Positions 1 through 5,972 are shown, numbered from the stretch's first letter. The stretch: DNA of 6,066 nt from Clostridium sp. CAG:167 (GCA_000433735.1 HF998323.1:44774-50839); one strand, 5' to 3'. A program made the numbers and translations. Notes: generated from the sequence alone by a model not told the origin.

Positions 1-545
1 CTGCGGCGGCGTCTGTACCCGCCGGTAAACCAGCCAAACCAAACCAAAATAAAGGCAATTCCCAAAAACAAAGCAAACATGACAGCTCCTGTCAACAGAT
101 AAGAGCGGAATTTACCGGCCACCAACAGTGCCAGTAAAATCTCTGCCATGGTCAAAGTCACAAATAAGGTTGGTGCCACCATGGTCTTTTTTCCCTCCGC
201 TACTGCTAAAAGGATCATGGACAAAACACATAAAATCACCGGCAGGGCAATGGCTGCTGCCCCGCCAAGAAGGGTTTTATTTCCTACTGCATCCTGCGCA
301 TAGGAAAAACCGTTTTTCATCTCTCCCCATGTAAAGGGTTCTTTTACAACAAAAGAATCCGGGATTTCGTTATGTCTGGCATATGTAATCCCTGCTCTGC
401 CTGCCGTTGCCAGCACTTCCATTCCGGATAATTCCACTTTTTCCCCGGCTGCCTGGAACCGGCAAAAAGGCAGCAACAGGGAAAGCAACGCCATTAAAAG
501 GAAAAAGGCTGCTATATTTTTAATCCATCGTCCATATTCTCTCAT
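1..545 (-). CDS. Unrecognised multipass membrane protein, 3' end beyond window (partial)
   Basis: A reading frame open from an ATG at 543-545 to the left edge, 181 codons with no stop. A strong ribosome binding site (AGGAGGG, 554-560) sits 8 bases before the ATG. I do not recognise the family. A short basic start (MREYGRWIKN) is followed by a hydrophobic helix at about residues 11-28, then a loop of about 60 residues (29-90) containing ELSGMEVLATAGRAG. Three more hydrophobic helices follow at about 93-116, 122-143 and 148-172, then the basic stretch GGYRRRR where the window ends. The layout suggests one helix, an exposed loop, then a three-helix bundle with a cytoplasmic C-terminal tail. The gene starts 27 bases after the chemoreceptor stop codon, so the two are probably co-transcribed. 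A role beside the receptor is possible but nothing in the sequence shows it. Real gene: fairly sure; function: unknown. Confidence 0.8.
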   Translation of the reverse strand, partial: MREYGRWIKNIAAFFLLMALLSLLLPFCRFQAAGEKVELSGMEVLATAGRAGITYARHNEIPDSFVVKEPFTWGEMKNGFSYAQDAVGNKTLLGGAAAIALPVILCVLSMILLAVAEGKKTMVAPTLFVTLTMAEILLALLVAGKFRSYLLTGAVMFALFLGIAFILVWFGWFTGGYRRRR

Positions 546-553
546 GTATCCAA

Positions 554-560
554 CCCTCCT
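554..560 (-). promoter_or_regulatory. Ribosome binding site of the partial membrane protein gene
   Basis: AGGAGGG on the minus strand, 8 bases before the ATG at 543-545. It supports a gene that would otherwise be easy to miss because its stop codon lies outside the window. Confidence 0.8.
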
Positions 561-572
561 GTGTATTCACTA

Positions 573-2315
573 TCACAATTTGAATTTTCCAACTTCTCCA
601 GACAATTCTTCTGATACCTTGCGGTTATTGTCTGCTTCTTTTTCCAGATTTCCTACAGTGGAAGATAATTTCACAGCCACTTCCGAAATATCCGCAGTTC
701 CCTGTGCACTTTCCTCCACTGCAATATTTACCGCTTCCATGGAAGTTTTGATCTCGTCCATCCGTTTATAAAGATCCTCTGAATTTGCAGCAAATTCTTT
801 CATGATCTCATTGGTCTGGTCTGCATCGTCATTGTACCTGTGACTGATCTCTACCAGACCATTATAACCGTTTATCGCCGTCGTATTGGCAAACCGGATC
901 ATTTCTTCCGCGGTATCCGAAAGAGCATTCACCGCCTCAATCACCGATGCAGACACCTGGCGGATGGCTTCTGCCGCCTGTGCCGAATCGTTAGCCAGCT
1001 GACCGATCTCACCAGCCACTACCGCAAAGCCCTTTCCTGCCTCACCTGCTCTGGCTGCCTCGATACTTGCATTGAGGGCAAGAAGATTGGTCTGATCCGT
1101 AATTTCTATGATATTATCTGTCAAAACAGAAATCTGCTCCACGGTTCTGGATTGCTCAATTTTTTGTCTGAGCACCCGGGAAATCTCATCTGTCGCTTCT
1201 TTTGCTTTTTGCTGGCTGGACAAAGCATCCCGTCTGGTCTGTGCCGCCCTTTGCTCCATTTCCACCGAATGTTCCTGGCCTTTAACTGCCTGACCAGACA
1301 TATTCTCTTCCAGTTTGTAGATATTATCAACAGCCTCTTTGATATGGGTCAGCGAGGCGGTTGTCTCCTCCATGCCGGCACTCATCTGCTCCATTGTTGC
1401 AGATACATCTACAATTCCTTCTTTTGCCTGGTTTAAATTATCTACCATCTGAACAGCTCCATCCATTACATGCCCGGAATTTTCATCAATCCGGACCATG
1501 ATTCCCCGGATATATTCCAGCAACTGGTTGATATTACCGGCTATCAGTTCTAGTTCATCTCCACTGTGAACATCCAGTTTCTGTGTCAGATCTCCCTCAT
1601 TGTGAACCAGTTCATACACTTTTCCATTCACTTTGCGCAATCCGCCAACAATTCCGATCACCACCAGATTCAGCAAAAAGCCGGCAATGATCATACAGAT
1701 CAATGTGATCTGTACCGTTCTTTTCACTGCTTTATTCAGGCTTTCCACAATATGGGAGGCATCATAATCGCATCCAAGCACTCCCACAACCTGTCCGCTC
1801 TTTGTCTTGATCGGTTTGTACACGGTGATCACATCACCGTCTTCCGACCGGTCTATGTAATGCTCCACAATATCTTTGCCCATAAAGGCATCCTTAAGAC
1901 TATCATAAGACTCTGCATATTCGTCTCCGGGTGCTGCTGCATCCTCATCTGAATCTACCCCGTAATAAAGGTTTGATCCATCAGCATACACCGTATATAA
2001 AAACGCAATACCACACTGTTTCTGCATTTTTCTCAGGTAATCCTGTACCTGTGTATACTCCGGACTGGACTCAGACCCCTTTTTTAGCATTGCTACTACA
2101 TCTCCATCCAGAGACGACAAAGTCACACCGGCAGCCATAACCGCCTCCTCAACCCCCATATCAAGAAGATTTTCCTGAAACCTGCTATACGAATTGTATC
2201 CCAGCAGTGCACAGACGGCCACCAACAGTACCGTGGCCGGAACCAATATTTTCAACCGGATGCTCATTTTCCTTGGTCTTTCCTGCTTCATTCTCTTGTT
2301 TTTCTTTCCTAACAT
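573..2315 (-). CDS. Methyl-accepting chemotaxis protein with extracellular Cache-like sensor
   Basis: Transmembrane chemoreceptor of 580 residues. Such proteins bind a ligand outside the cell and control the CheA kinase through CheW, thereby steering flagellar motion. In order: basic cytoplasmic start; membrane helix at about residues 23-41; an exposed domain of about 160 residues with a single-Cache/PAS-like pattern (FLYTVYADGSNLYYG, later ITVYKPI and VVGVLGCDYD); second helix at about 201-225; HAMP-like linker to about 278; long coiled-coil signalling domain to the end. The conserved hairpin tip (DQTNLLALNASIEAARAGE, about 407-425) is intact. There is no C-terminal pentapeptide for CheR/CheB docking; it ends GKFKL. 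Ligand unknown. An ATG two codons earlier (2319-2321) overlaps the stop of the preceding gene, but AAGGAGG is only 2 bases from it and 8 bases from the ATG at 2313-2315, so I prefer the latter. Probably co-transcribed with both neighbours. Confidence 0.95.
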   Translation of the reverse strand: MLGKKNKRMKQERPRKMSIRLKILVPATVLLVAVCALLGYNSYSRFQENLLDMGVEEAVMAAGVTLSSLDGDVVAMLKKGSESSPEYTQVQDYLRKMQKQCGIAFLYTVYADGSNLYYGVDSDEDAAAPGDEYAESYDSLKDAFMGKDIVEHYIDRSEDGDVITVYKPIKTKSGQVVGVLGCDYDASHIVESLNKAVKRTVQITLICMIIAGFLLNLVVIGIVGGLRKVNGKVYELVHNEGDLTQKLDVHSGDELELIAGNINQLLEYIRGIMVRIDENSGHVMDGAVQMVDNLNQAKEGIVDVSATMEQMSAGMEETTASLTHIKEAVDNIYKLEENMSGQAVKGQEHSVEMEQRAAQTRRDALSSQQKAKEATDEISRVLRQKIEQSRTVEQISVLTDNIIEITDQTNLLALNASIEAARAGEAGKGFAVVAGEIGQLANDSAQAAEAIRQVSASVIEAVNALSDTAEEMIRFANTTAINGYNGLVEISHRYNDDADQTNEIMKEFAANSEDLYKRMDEIKTSMEAVNIAVEESAQGTADISEVAVKLSSTVGNLEKEADNNRKVSEELSGEVGKFKL

Positions 2316-2317
2316 TA

Positions 2318-3109
2318 TCATTTCCTCCTTATGTTTCTGTCAAACACATTCATGGTATGTTCTCTCATCCTTAATTTATTTGATAATTTCCCATAAGCGG
2401 AAAATTCCATCTTTGGAAATGCGTGGATAAAACGCAGTTCTGCCTTTTTCAACCGCACATTTACATTATCAAAACGAACCTGCAGGCCATTCTTTTCTTC
2501 CCGGATCTCAAAGGGCAGTTTATCCACCAGATAATCTGAAACATCCTCCATCTTTTCATTCGTCAGAGCAAATACCTTTTCATGAAGTTCTTTCAGATTC
2601 TTGTTCAGGCTGGTCCAACTGAACATAGTGATGGTGGCATCAATACAAAAGATCAGGGTCAGTCCGATTACTAAAAAAAGTTCCACATCCGGATGAACTT
2701 TTCTCAACACACCCAGAAATCTCGGCTGAACAAAATGACAAAGCACCACATTGCCTGCACCAAACAAAGTCAGGCCATACAGACAGATCCTGCCATGAAG
2801 CTGAAATGGGAAATGGGAGTAATCCCACCATTTGGCATGAAAGACTTTCTCCATGACATAACTGGTAAAATACTCAATGATCCCACATAAAATGGCCGAT
2901 GCCAGAAACAAAAGAAAGGGATTTTCAATCCCCCTGAAACACAAATAACACGCCGCTGCCCCCACTCCATATATAGGGCAGTAGGGTCCCATCAAAAAAC
3001 CGCGGTTAATAAAATGTCTGTGGTTCACAAAGGAGCAGATGGTGGACTCATAAAACCACCCCACAAAACTATATAAATAAAAACTGATCATTGTCTCTAA
3101 TACTGACAT
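2318..3109 (-). CDS. CmpB-type putative ABC transporter permease (PF06541-like membrane protein)
   Basis: A 263-residue multipass membrane protein of the family usually annotated as putative ABC-transporter type IV / CmpB. No transport substrate is established for this family as far as I know. Family marks visible: GWFYES (17-22); NRGFLMGPYCPIYG (35-48); IIEYFTSYVMEKVF followed by WWDYSHFPFQLHGRICL (about 77-110). Hydrophobic segments lie at about 6-20, 44-58, 64-84, 108-126 and 143-165. A charged tail of about 95 residues follows, probably cytoplasmic (ELHEKVFALTNEKMEDV, then RFDNVNVRLKKAEL). A GTG at 3155-3157 would lengthen it by 16 residues, but that stretch overlaps the HD remnant and lies outside the domain, so the ATG at 3107-3109 is preferred although its ribosome binding site is weak (GTGGAAG). 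No ATP-binding subunit is encoded nearby, so the ABC label is doubtful. It is followed at once by the chemoreceptor gene. Confidence 0.85.
   Translation of the reverse strand: MSVLETMISFYLYSFVGWFYESTICSFVNHRHFINRGFLMGPYCPIYGVGAAACYLCFRGIENPFLLFLASAILCGIIEYFTSYVMEKVFHAKWWDYSHFPFQLHGRICLYGLTLFGAGNVVLCHFVQPRFLGVLRKVHPDVELFLVIGLTLIFCIDATITMFSWTSLNKNLKELHEKVFALTNEKMEDVSDYLVDKLPFEIREEKNGLQVRFDNVNVRLKKAELRFIHAFPKMEFSAYGKLSNKLRMREHTMNVFDRNIRRK
2324..2330 (-). promoter_or_regulatory. Ribosome binding site deciding the chemoreceptor start
   Basis: AAGGAGG inside the last codons of the CmpB-type gene. It lies 2 bases from a first ATG (2319-2321) and 8 bases from a second in-frame ATG (2313-2315). Spacing favours the second. 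The CmpB stop codon (2318-2320) lies between the two starts, so translational coupling is likely with either. Confidence 0.75.
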
Positions 3110-3129
3110 GGGTTCTTCCACTCTTTCTC

Positions 3130-3297
3130 TTAAACATTTATCTTTTCTGCCAGACACAAACTGATATAAGCCACCTTCACACTGTGTTCATACACACTGG
3201 CGGCTCCATGCTGCATATATTCTTTTTCTTTCCTTAGTCTGCCCTTACTCTCCAGAAAATATAGCATCGTATCTAGTTTTTCCCGTTGGGTCTTCAC
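3130..3297 (-). pseudogene. N-terminal remnant of a small HD-domain phosphohydrolase
   Basis: A 55-codon frame (GTG at 3295-3297 to TAA at 3130-3132) filling the gap between the GNAT and CmpB-type genes. Its sequence includes EKLDTMLYFLESKGR, EYMQHGAASVYEHSVKVAY and ISLCLAEKINV. From memory this matches the start of small HD-domain proteins of Clostridia, in which a line such as QHG..SVYEHS.KVAY carries the first metal-binding histidine. The frame ends before the HD pair (in a GALLHD-type motif) and the last aspartate, so it cannot be an active HD hydrolase. Just past the end, the other frame reads DKCLRERVEEP, which recalls the tail of the same family; an internal out-of-frame deletion would explain this. 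AAAGGAG (3310-3316) lies 12 bases before the GTG, only 4 bases after the GNAT stop. It could instead be a short translated leftover. Coding origin likely; family moderately sure. Confidence 0.65.
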
Positions 3298-3301
3298 TGA
3301 A

Positions 3302-3877
3302 TCAAAATGCTCCTTTCACCTTCTCTGCTATCCGGCTGAATGGGATAACCGGTTCAATATCTATGTGATGCTCCCCGATGATCTTTTCCATCCAACACAT
3401 GTCATACCAGCGGTGGAACTTATAACCACATCCGTGAAAAGTTCCCACCATGGTATATCCCATATGCTCATGAAACTGTCTGCTGTTGTTATTAAGGTGC
3501 TCGTCTTCTTTTTCTGTCGTGCCTATGCAGGCGTTAAGGTTCGTAATATGCTGGCACTTTAATGCTTTTTCCAGCGCCTCATACAGCCGTCTTCCCCCGC
3601 CGTTGTGACGGGCATCCCTGGCTACATAGATGGTAGTCTCTACTGCCCAGTCATAAGCCCCACGATTTTTAAATGGGGCAGCATACGCATACCCCATAAT
3701 GTTTCCTTCTTCCTCCCACACCAGGTATGGGTAACGAGAAGATATATTTTCAATTCTTTGACAAAACTCTGCTAAAGAAGGCACCTCACACTCAAATGTA
3801 ATAGCTGTATTCTCCACATAATACCGGTAAATATCCAGCAGTGCCTGTGCATCTGCACTCTCCGCCAGTCTTATCAT
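3302..3877 (-). CDS. GNAT N-acetyltransferase, phosphinothricin acetyltransferase-like
   Basis: A 191-residue cytoplasmic acyltransferase of the GNAT fold, PAT/Bar-like subgroup. Members transfer acetyl from acetyl-CoA to amines such as phosphinothricin, methionine sulfoximine or related amino acids; the true substrate here is unknown. Visible marks: MIRLAESADAQALLDIYRYY at the start; EGNIMGYAYAAPF (58-69); the strand VETTIYV (79-85); the acetyl-CoA loop RHNGGGR (90-96, fits R/Q-x-x-G-x-G/A); and the subgroup signature GYKFHRWYDMCWMEK (151-165). A tail of about 25 residues (GEHHIDIEPVIPFSRIAEK) follows the usual end. A TTG at 3887-3889 is in frame, but AAAGGAG touches it directly, leaving no room for initiation. 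The ATG at 3875-3877, 12 bases from that site, is preferred and gives the typical GNAT beginning. The gene starts 18 bases after the LRR gene and is probably co-transcribed with it. Confidence 0.92.
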   Translation of the reverse strand: MIRLAESADAQALLDIYRYYVENTAITFECEVPSLAEFCQRIENISSRYPYLVWEEEGNIMGYAYAAPFKNRGAYDWAVETTIYVARDARHNGGGRRLYEALEKALKCQHITNLNACIGTTEKEDEHLNNNSRQFHEHMGYTMVGTFHGCGYKFHRWYDMCWMEKIIGEHHIDIEPVIPFSRIAEKVKGAF

Positions 3878-3889
3878 ATCATTTTCCAA

Positions 3890-3896
3890 CTCCTTT
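3890..3896 (-). promoter_or_regulatory. Ribosome binding site of the GNAT gene
   Basis: AAAGGAG on the minus strand, sharing one base with the TAA stop of the LRR gene. It adjoins an in-frame TTG (no spacing) and stands 12 bases before the ATG at 3875-3877. The long spacing suggests modest initiation aided by coupling to the LRR gene. Confidence 0.6.
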
Positions 3897-5176
3897 TAGG
3901 ATATGGTCTTCAGTGTAACATAGGATAATGCATCCTGCGCCTTATACCATCGTTTGTACTTCTTTAATGATTTCTTCGGTACATATACTTTAAGGAAAAT
4001 CGGAACATAGCAGATACTTTCATCTACCGCACCCATAACTCTCGGCGGCTCCGCTCCATGGAAAAATATTTTACCGGAGGATGATACTTCTATATTTTCT
4101 GTCCATCTGCCATTCAATGTCTTAACACTGGATGGAATATCCAGTCTAACCAGATATCTTATTCCTGCCAGGGAAAGAACCTTTTCGTCCAGTTTTTTTA
4201 CCTTGGAACAAATTTTTAACTTCTTATTTTTTGCAATTCCAACCAATAATGTACCGTTTTTCTTATTGTAAATGCACTGGCCTTTTTTTGCAATGGTTTT
4301 ATTTCCTTTTTTGATCTGTATATCTTTCAGTTTTTTACTCTGGAAGGCAAACATCCGGATATCAGACACCTTTTTACCAAGAGTCACTTTAGTAACCACC
4401 TTGTTGGCTGCCGCATACTCCTTGATCACCCGCACTGTGTCCGGCACGGTTACTTTCTTAAGTCCCGGTGCCACCCACCACAAAGTGCGGCCGTTTTTAC
4501 TTAAAAGACAGCCGTTTTTCACTTTCATTGTCCGGCACTCAGAAGATAATGTTACCTTCCTCAATGCATTGCAGTCAGCAAAAGCTGTATGCTCTATTGT
4601 CGTAAGGGACTTTGGAAGTGTAATGCTGCTAAGACTCTTGCATCCATAGAATGCTTCCCCCGGAATAACAGTGACCGCATCGGATAAAATCACCTTTTTG
4701 AGATTTCTCAGCCCTGCAAAAGCGGTGTCCTCCAACTGTGTCACTTTGGATGGGATGACAACTTTTTCAATATTTTTGAATGTATCTTTGTATCCATCCA
4801 CTCCATGGGCATATTCTACCCATTCGCCAAATACATTACAGTTAAATTCATCTCCTTTATTCAGGCTGTAACTATGCCCGATCCTGGTAACCGGTGTTCC
4901 ATCCACCGAAGAAGGGAACTTAACCTGCTTACAATTCTTTGTTACATCTGCTTTATAGATCCAACTCTGGCTCCGATCCTGGCTGAGGTAGGCATGATAT
5001 GTGACTCCATCCTGGGAGACCGTGTATTCTTTGGATACATCATATCCATCGATTACGTTTCCTTCTGTAGAAGTCTCCTCTGCCTGCACCTGTGCCGGAA
5101 CATAGCACATGCCGCTTCCCACCATAGACAACGCCAGCAATAACGCTCCTGTTTTTCTTAAAAATTTTCTCTTCAT
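3896..5176 (-). CDS. Secreted BspA-type leucine-rich repeat (LRR_5) protein
   Basis: A 426-residue exported protein. Signal peptide: basic MKRKFLRK, hydrophobic ALLLALSMVGSGMCYV, likely cleavage after AQVQA (residue 32). After a region of about 100 residues come three clear 23-residue BspA-type repeats at about 139-207, each of the form (V/I)xLPxxVTxIxxxAFxGCxxLxx, followed by degenerate copies to about 355. Two hairpin inserts typical of these proteins are present (NGCLLSKNGRTL, 221-232; GQCIYNKKNGTLL, 299-311). The end is very basic (VPKKSLKKYKRWYK, about 400-411). There is no LPXTG anchor and no obvious cell-wall binding domain, so it is either released or held by an unknown contact. The family is associated with binding to surfaces, host proteins or other cells; the ligand here is unknown. 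The ATG at 5174-5176 has a strong ribosome binding site (GAGGAGG, 8 bases) and puts the signal peptide first. An in-frame ATG 30 codons upstream is discussed separately. First gene of the probable operon. Confidence 0.92.
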   Translation of the reverse strand: MKRKFLRKTGALLLALSMVGSGMCYVPAQVQAEETSTEGNVIDGYDVSKEYTVSQDGVTYHAYLSQDRSQSWIYKADVTKNCKQVKFPSSVDGTPVTRIGHSYSLNKGDEFNCNVFGEWVEYAHGVDGYKDTFKNIEKVVIPSKVTQLEDTAFAGLRNLKKVILSDAVTVIPGEAFYGCKSLSSITLPKSLTTIEHTAFADCNALRKVTLSSECRTMKVKNGCLLSKNGRTLWWVAPGLKKVTVPDTVRVIKEYAAANKVVTKVTLGKKVSDIRMFAFQSKKLKDIQIKKGNKTIAKKGQCIYNKKNGTLLVGIAKNKKLKICSKVKKLDEKVLSLAGIRYLVRLDIPSSVKTLNGRWTENIEVSSSGKIFFHGAEPPRVMGAVDESICYVPIFLKVYVPKKSLKKYKRWYKAQDALSYVTLKTIS

Positions 5177-5281
5177 ACGCAATTCCTCCTCGCTTGTATA
5201 AGTATCGCCCCTCGCTATCGCTCGGCGGCAGATCGTCGGAACCATCCTAAAATATGACTCCGTCATATTGGTTCCTCCTTT
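5177..5281 (-). promoter_or_regulatory. Alternative upstream start with inverted repeat before the LRR gene
   Basis: An ATG at 5264-5266 is in frame with the LRR gene, 30 codons before its preferred start, and has its own strong ribosome binding site (AAAGGAGG, 5274-5281, spacing 7). The second site (5185-5191) precedes the signal peptide start. The upstream ATG lies inside an exact inverted repeat: arms AATATGAC (5251-5258) and GTCATATT (5262-5269), spacer 3. An outer pair, GGAACC (5238-5243) and GGTTCC (5270-5275), extends the stem with a one-sided 7-base bulge. In the mRNA the outer stem would take up the last two bases of the ribosome binding site and bury the start codon. The 30 residues (MTESYFRMVPTICRRAIARG and on) resemble no signal peptide. 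They may be a leader, an N-terminal extension, or inserted DNA. Regulation is inference. Confidence 0.55.
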
Positions 5282-5330
5282 TACTATACATAACGATAGA
5301 GCAGTCGAATCCTTGCATGTAAAATAATAA

Positions 5331-5357
5331 AAATTCTATAAAATTCTATAAAATCTA
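5331..5357. repeat. 10-bp AT-rich tandem repeat upstream of the LRR gene
   Basis: AAATTCTATA occurs twice exactly, end to end (5331-5340, 5341-5350), followed by a third, shortened copy (AAATCTAT, 5351-5358). It sits about 65 bases upstream of the first LRR ribosome binding site, in an AT-rich stretch between the Nudix and LRR genes. The 10-bp period is close to one helical turn, so it could be bent DNA near a promoter or a repeated binding site. On the minus strand a TATTAT within the following bases could be a -10 element, but I see no good -35 partner. Confidence 0.5.
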
Positions 5358-5378
5358 TGAATCGTCAGTAAGTAGTAT

Positions 5379-5879
5379 TTAGTAAAAAACCTCTTTTATA
5401 CTGTCATAGTGAAGGAAAATCCCTTCTTCTGCCAGTTTTTGGATCTGTTCCAGATCTGCAAACATAAAACCGTCTGTTTCTTCTTCCTGCAGACAAACAT
5501 CTTTCTCTGCAACATCCATTTCATAACGATACACATCTACAAAATAGTTGTCTCCCTCTCCCGGATTTTCTCTTTTATATGTAAATGCATAACCACCGGC
5601 AGCACCTTTTACATCCAGTCCGGTTTCTTCCAGGACTTCCCGTCTGACGGCCTCTTCCGAGGTTTCTCCCGCCTGTGCGGCACCTCCGGATACTTCCCAC
5701 CAGCCAGGTGCCCAAGCCTTTGTCATAACTCTCTTTGTGATCAGATAGGTATGATTCGGTCTGGCAATAACACCCAACACCGTCAAATGATACTCTCCGT
5801 CTTTTAGACACCAGTCGTTGCGTTTCATAGTCCTTCCCGTTACTTTTTTATCTGCATCATAAATGTCCCAAAGTTCCAT
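5379..5879 (-). CDS. Nudix hydrolase (NUDIX-box protein, YfcD/IDI-like group)
   Basis: A 166-residue cytoplasmic Nudix-fold enzyme. The Nudix box is complete at residues 66-88: G66, E72, R80-E81, E84-E85 and G87 all fit G-x5-E-x7-REUxEExGU, so metal-dependent hydrolysis of a nucleoside-diphosphate-linked or other diphosphate substrate is expected. The start, MELWDIYDADKKVTGRTMKR, together with YHLTVLGVIA, is the pattern of the YfcD/isopentenyl-diphosphate-isomerase-like group of Nudix proteins. I see no evidence that it is a true isomerase, and the substrate is unknown. The ATG at 5877-5879 has AAGGAG 7 bases upstream. It is the rightmost clear gene. The stop is followed by about 100 AT-rich bases without a visible terminator hairpin, so some read-through into the LRR operon is possible. 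Confidence 0.95.
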   Translation of the reverse strand: MELWDIYDADKKVTGRTMKRNDWCLKDGEYHLTVLGVIARPNHTYLITKRVMTKAWAPGWWEVSGGAAQAGETSEEAVRREVLEETGLDVKGAAGGYAFTYKRENPGEGDNYFVDVYRYEMDVAEKDVCLQEEETDGFMFADLEQIQKLAEEGIFLHYDSIKEVFY

Positions 5880-5886
5880 TTTATGT

Positions 5887-5892
5887 CTCCTT
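5887..5892 (-). promoter_or_regulatory. Ribosome binding site of the Nudix gene
   Basis: AAGGAG on the minus strand, 7 bases before the ATG at 5877-5879. It fixes the start of the Nudix gene. Confidence 0.8.
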
Positions 5893-5897
5893 GTATT

Positions 5898-5972
5898 TTA
5901 AATATTTTTTCCCAATTCATAAGCCTGCCGGATTTCCCGGCCTGCCTTCTGGATTTTATCTTTTGTTTTCAT
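5898..5972 (-). CDS. Doubtful 24-codon ORF upstream of the Nudix gene
   Basis: ATG at 5970-5972 to TAA at 5898-5900, 24 residues: MKTKDKIQKAGREIRQAYEL then GKNI. The product would be a basic, helix-prone peptide. It ends 18 bases before the Nudix ATG, in operon-like position, but has no ribosome binding site (the bases before it read CGCTGA), and an in-frame stop abuts the ATG. The candidate promoter at 5975-6003 would start transcription at about 5968, inside the ORF, which argues against it. It may be a remnant of a larger gene start or chance. Family not recognised. Confidence 0.25.
   Translation of the reverse strand: MKTKDKIQKAGREIRQAYELGKNI

Noticed and set aside
840..1436. A long plus-strand open frame (198 codons) within the chemoreceptor gene
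   Set aside because: It lies wholly antisense to the well-supported signalling domain, is rich in Cys/His/Arg as expected of a reversed coding frame, and has no ribosome binding site or domain.
1566..1952. Plus-strand open frame of 128 codons
   Set aside because: Antisense shadow of the chemoreceptor sensor and membrane regions, with no recognisable domain.
2318..3109. A complete ABC transporter at the CmpB-type gene
   Set aside because: No Walker A/B or LSGGQ-containing ATP-binding protein and no binding lipoprotein are encoded in the window. Only the family name suggests transport.
3110..3157. GTG start adding 16 residues to the CmpB-type protein
   Set aside because: The stretch overlaps the HD remnant in another frame, lies outside the conserved domain, and its nearest purine-rich site is about 14 bases away.
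3878..3889. TTG start adding 4 residues to the GNAT protein
   Set aside because: The ribosome binding site directly abuts the TTG, leaving no spacing. The ATG at 3875-3877 gives a typical GNAT beginning.
4272..4649. Plus-strand open frame of 125 codons
   Set aside because: Antisense to the LRR repeats. The hydrophobic look comes from reverse-reading Lys-rich codons.
5409..5807. Plus-strand open frame of 132 codons
   Set aside because: Antisense to the Nudix gene, which has a complete catalytic motif on the other strand.
5923..5943. GCCGG...CCGGC hairpin as a terminator
   Set aside because: The stem is only five base pairs, and no run of T follows directly in the minus-strand direction. It also lies just upstream of the Nudix gene rather than after a gene.
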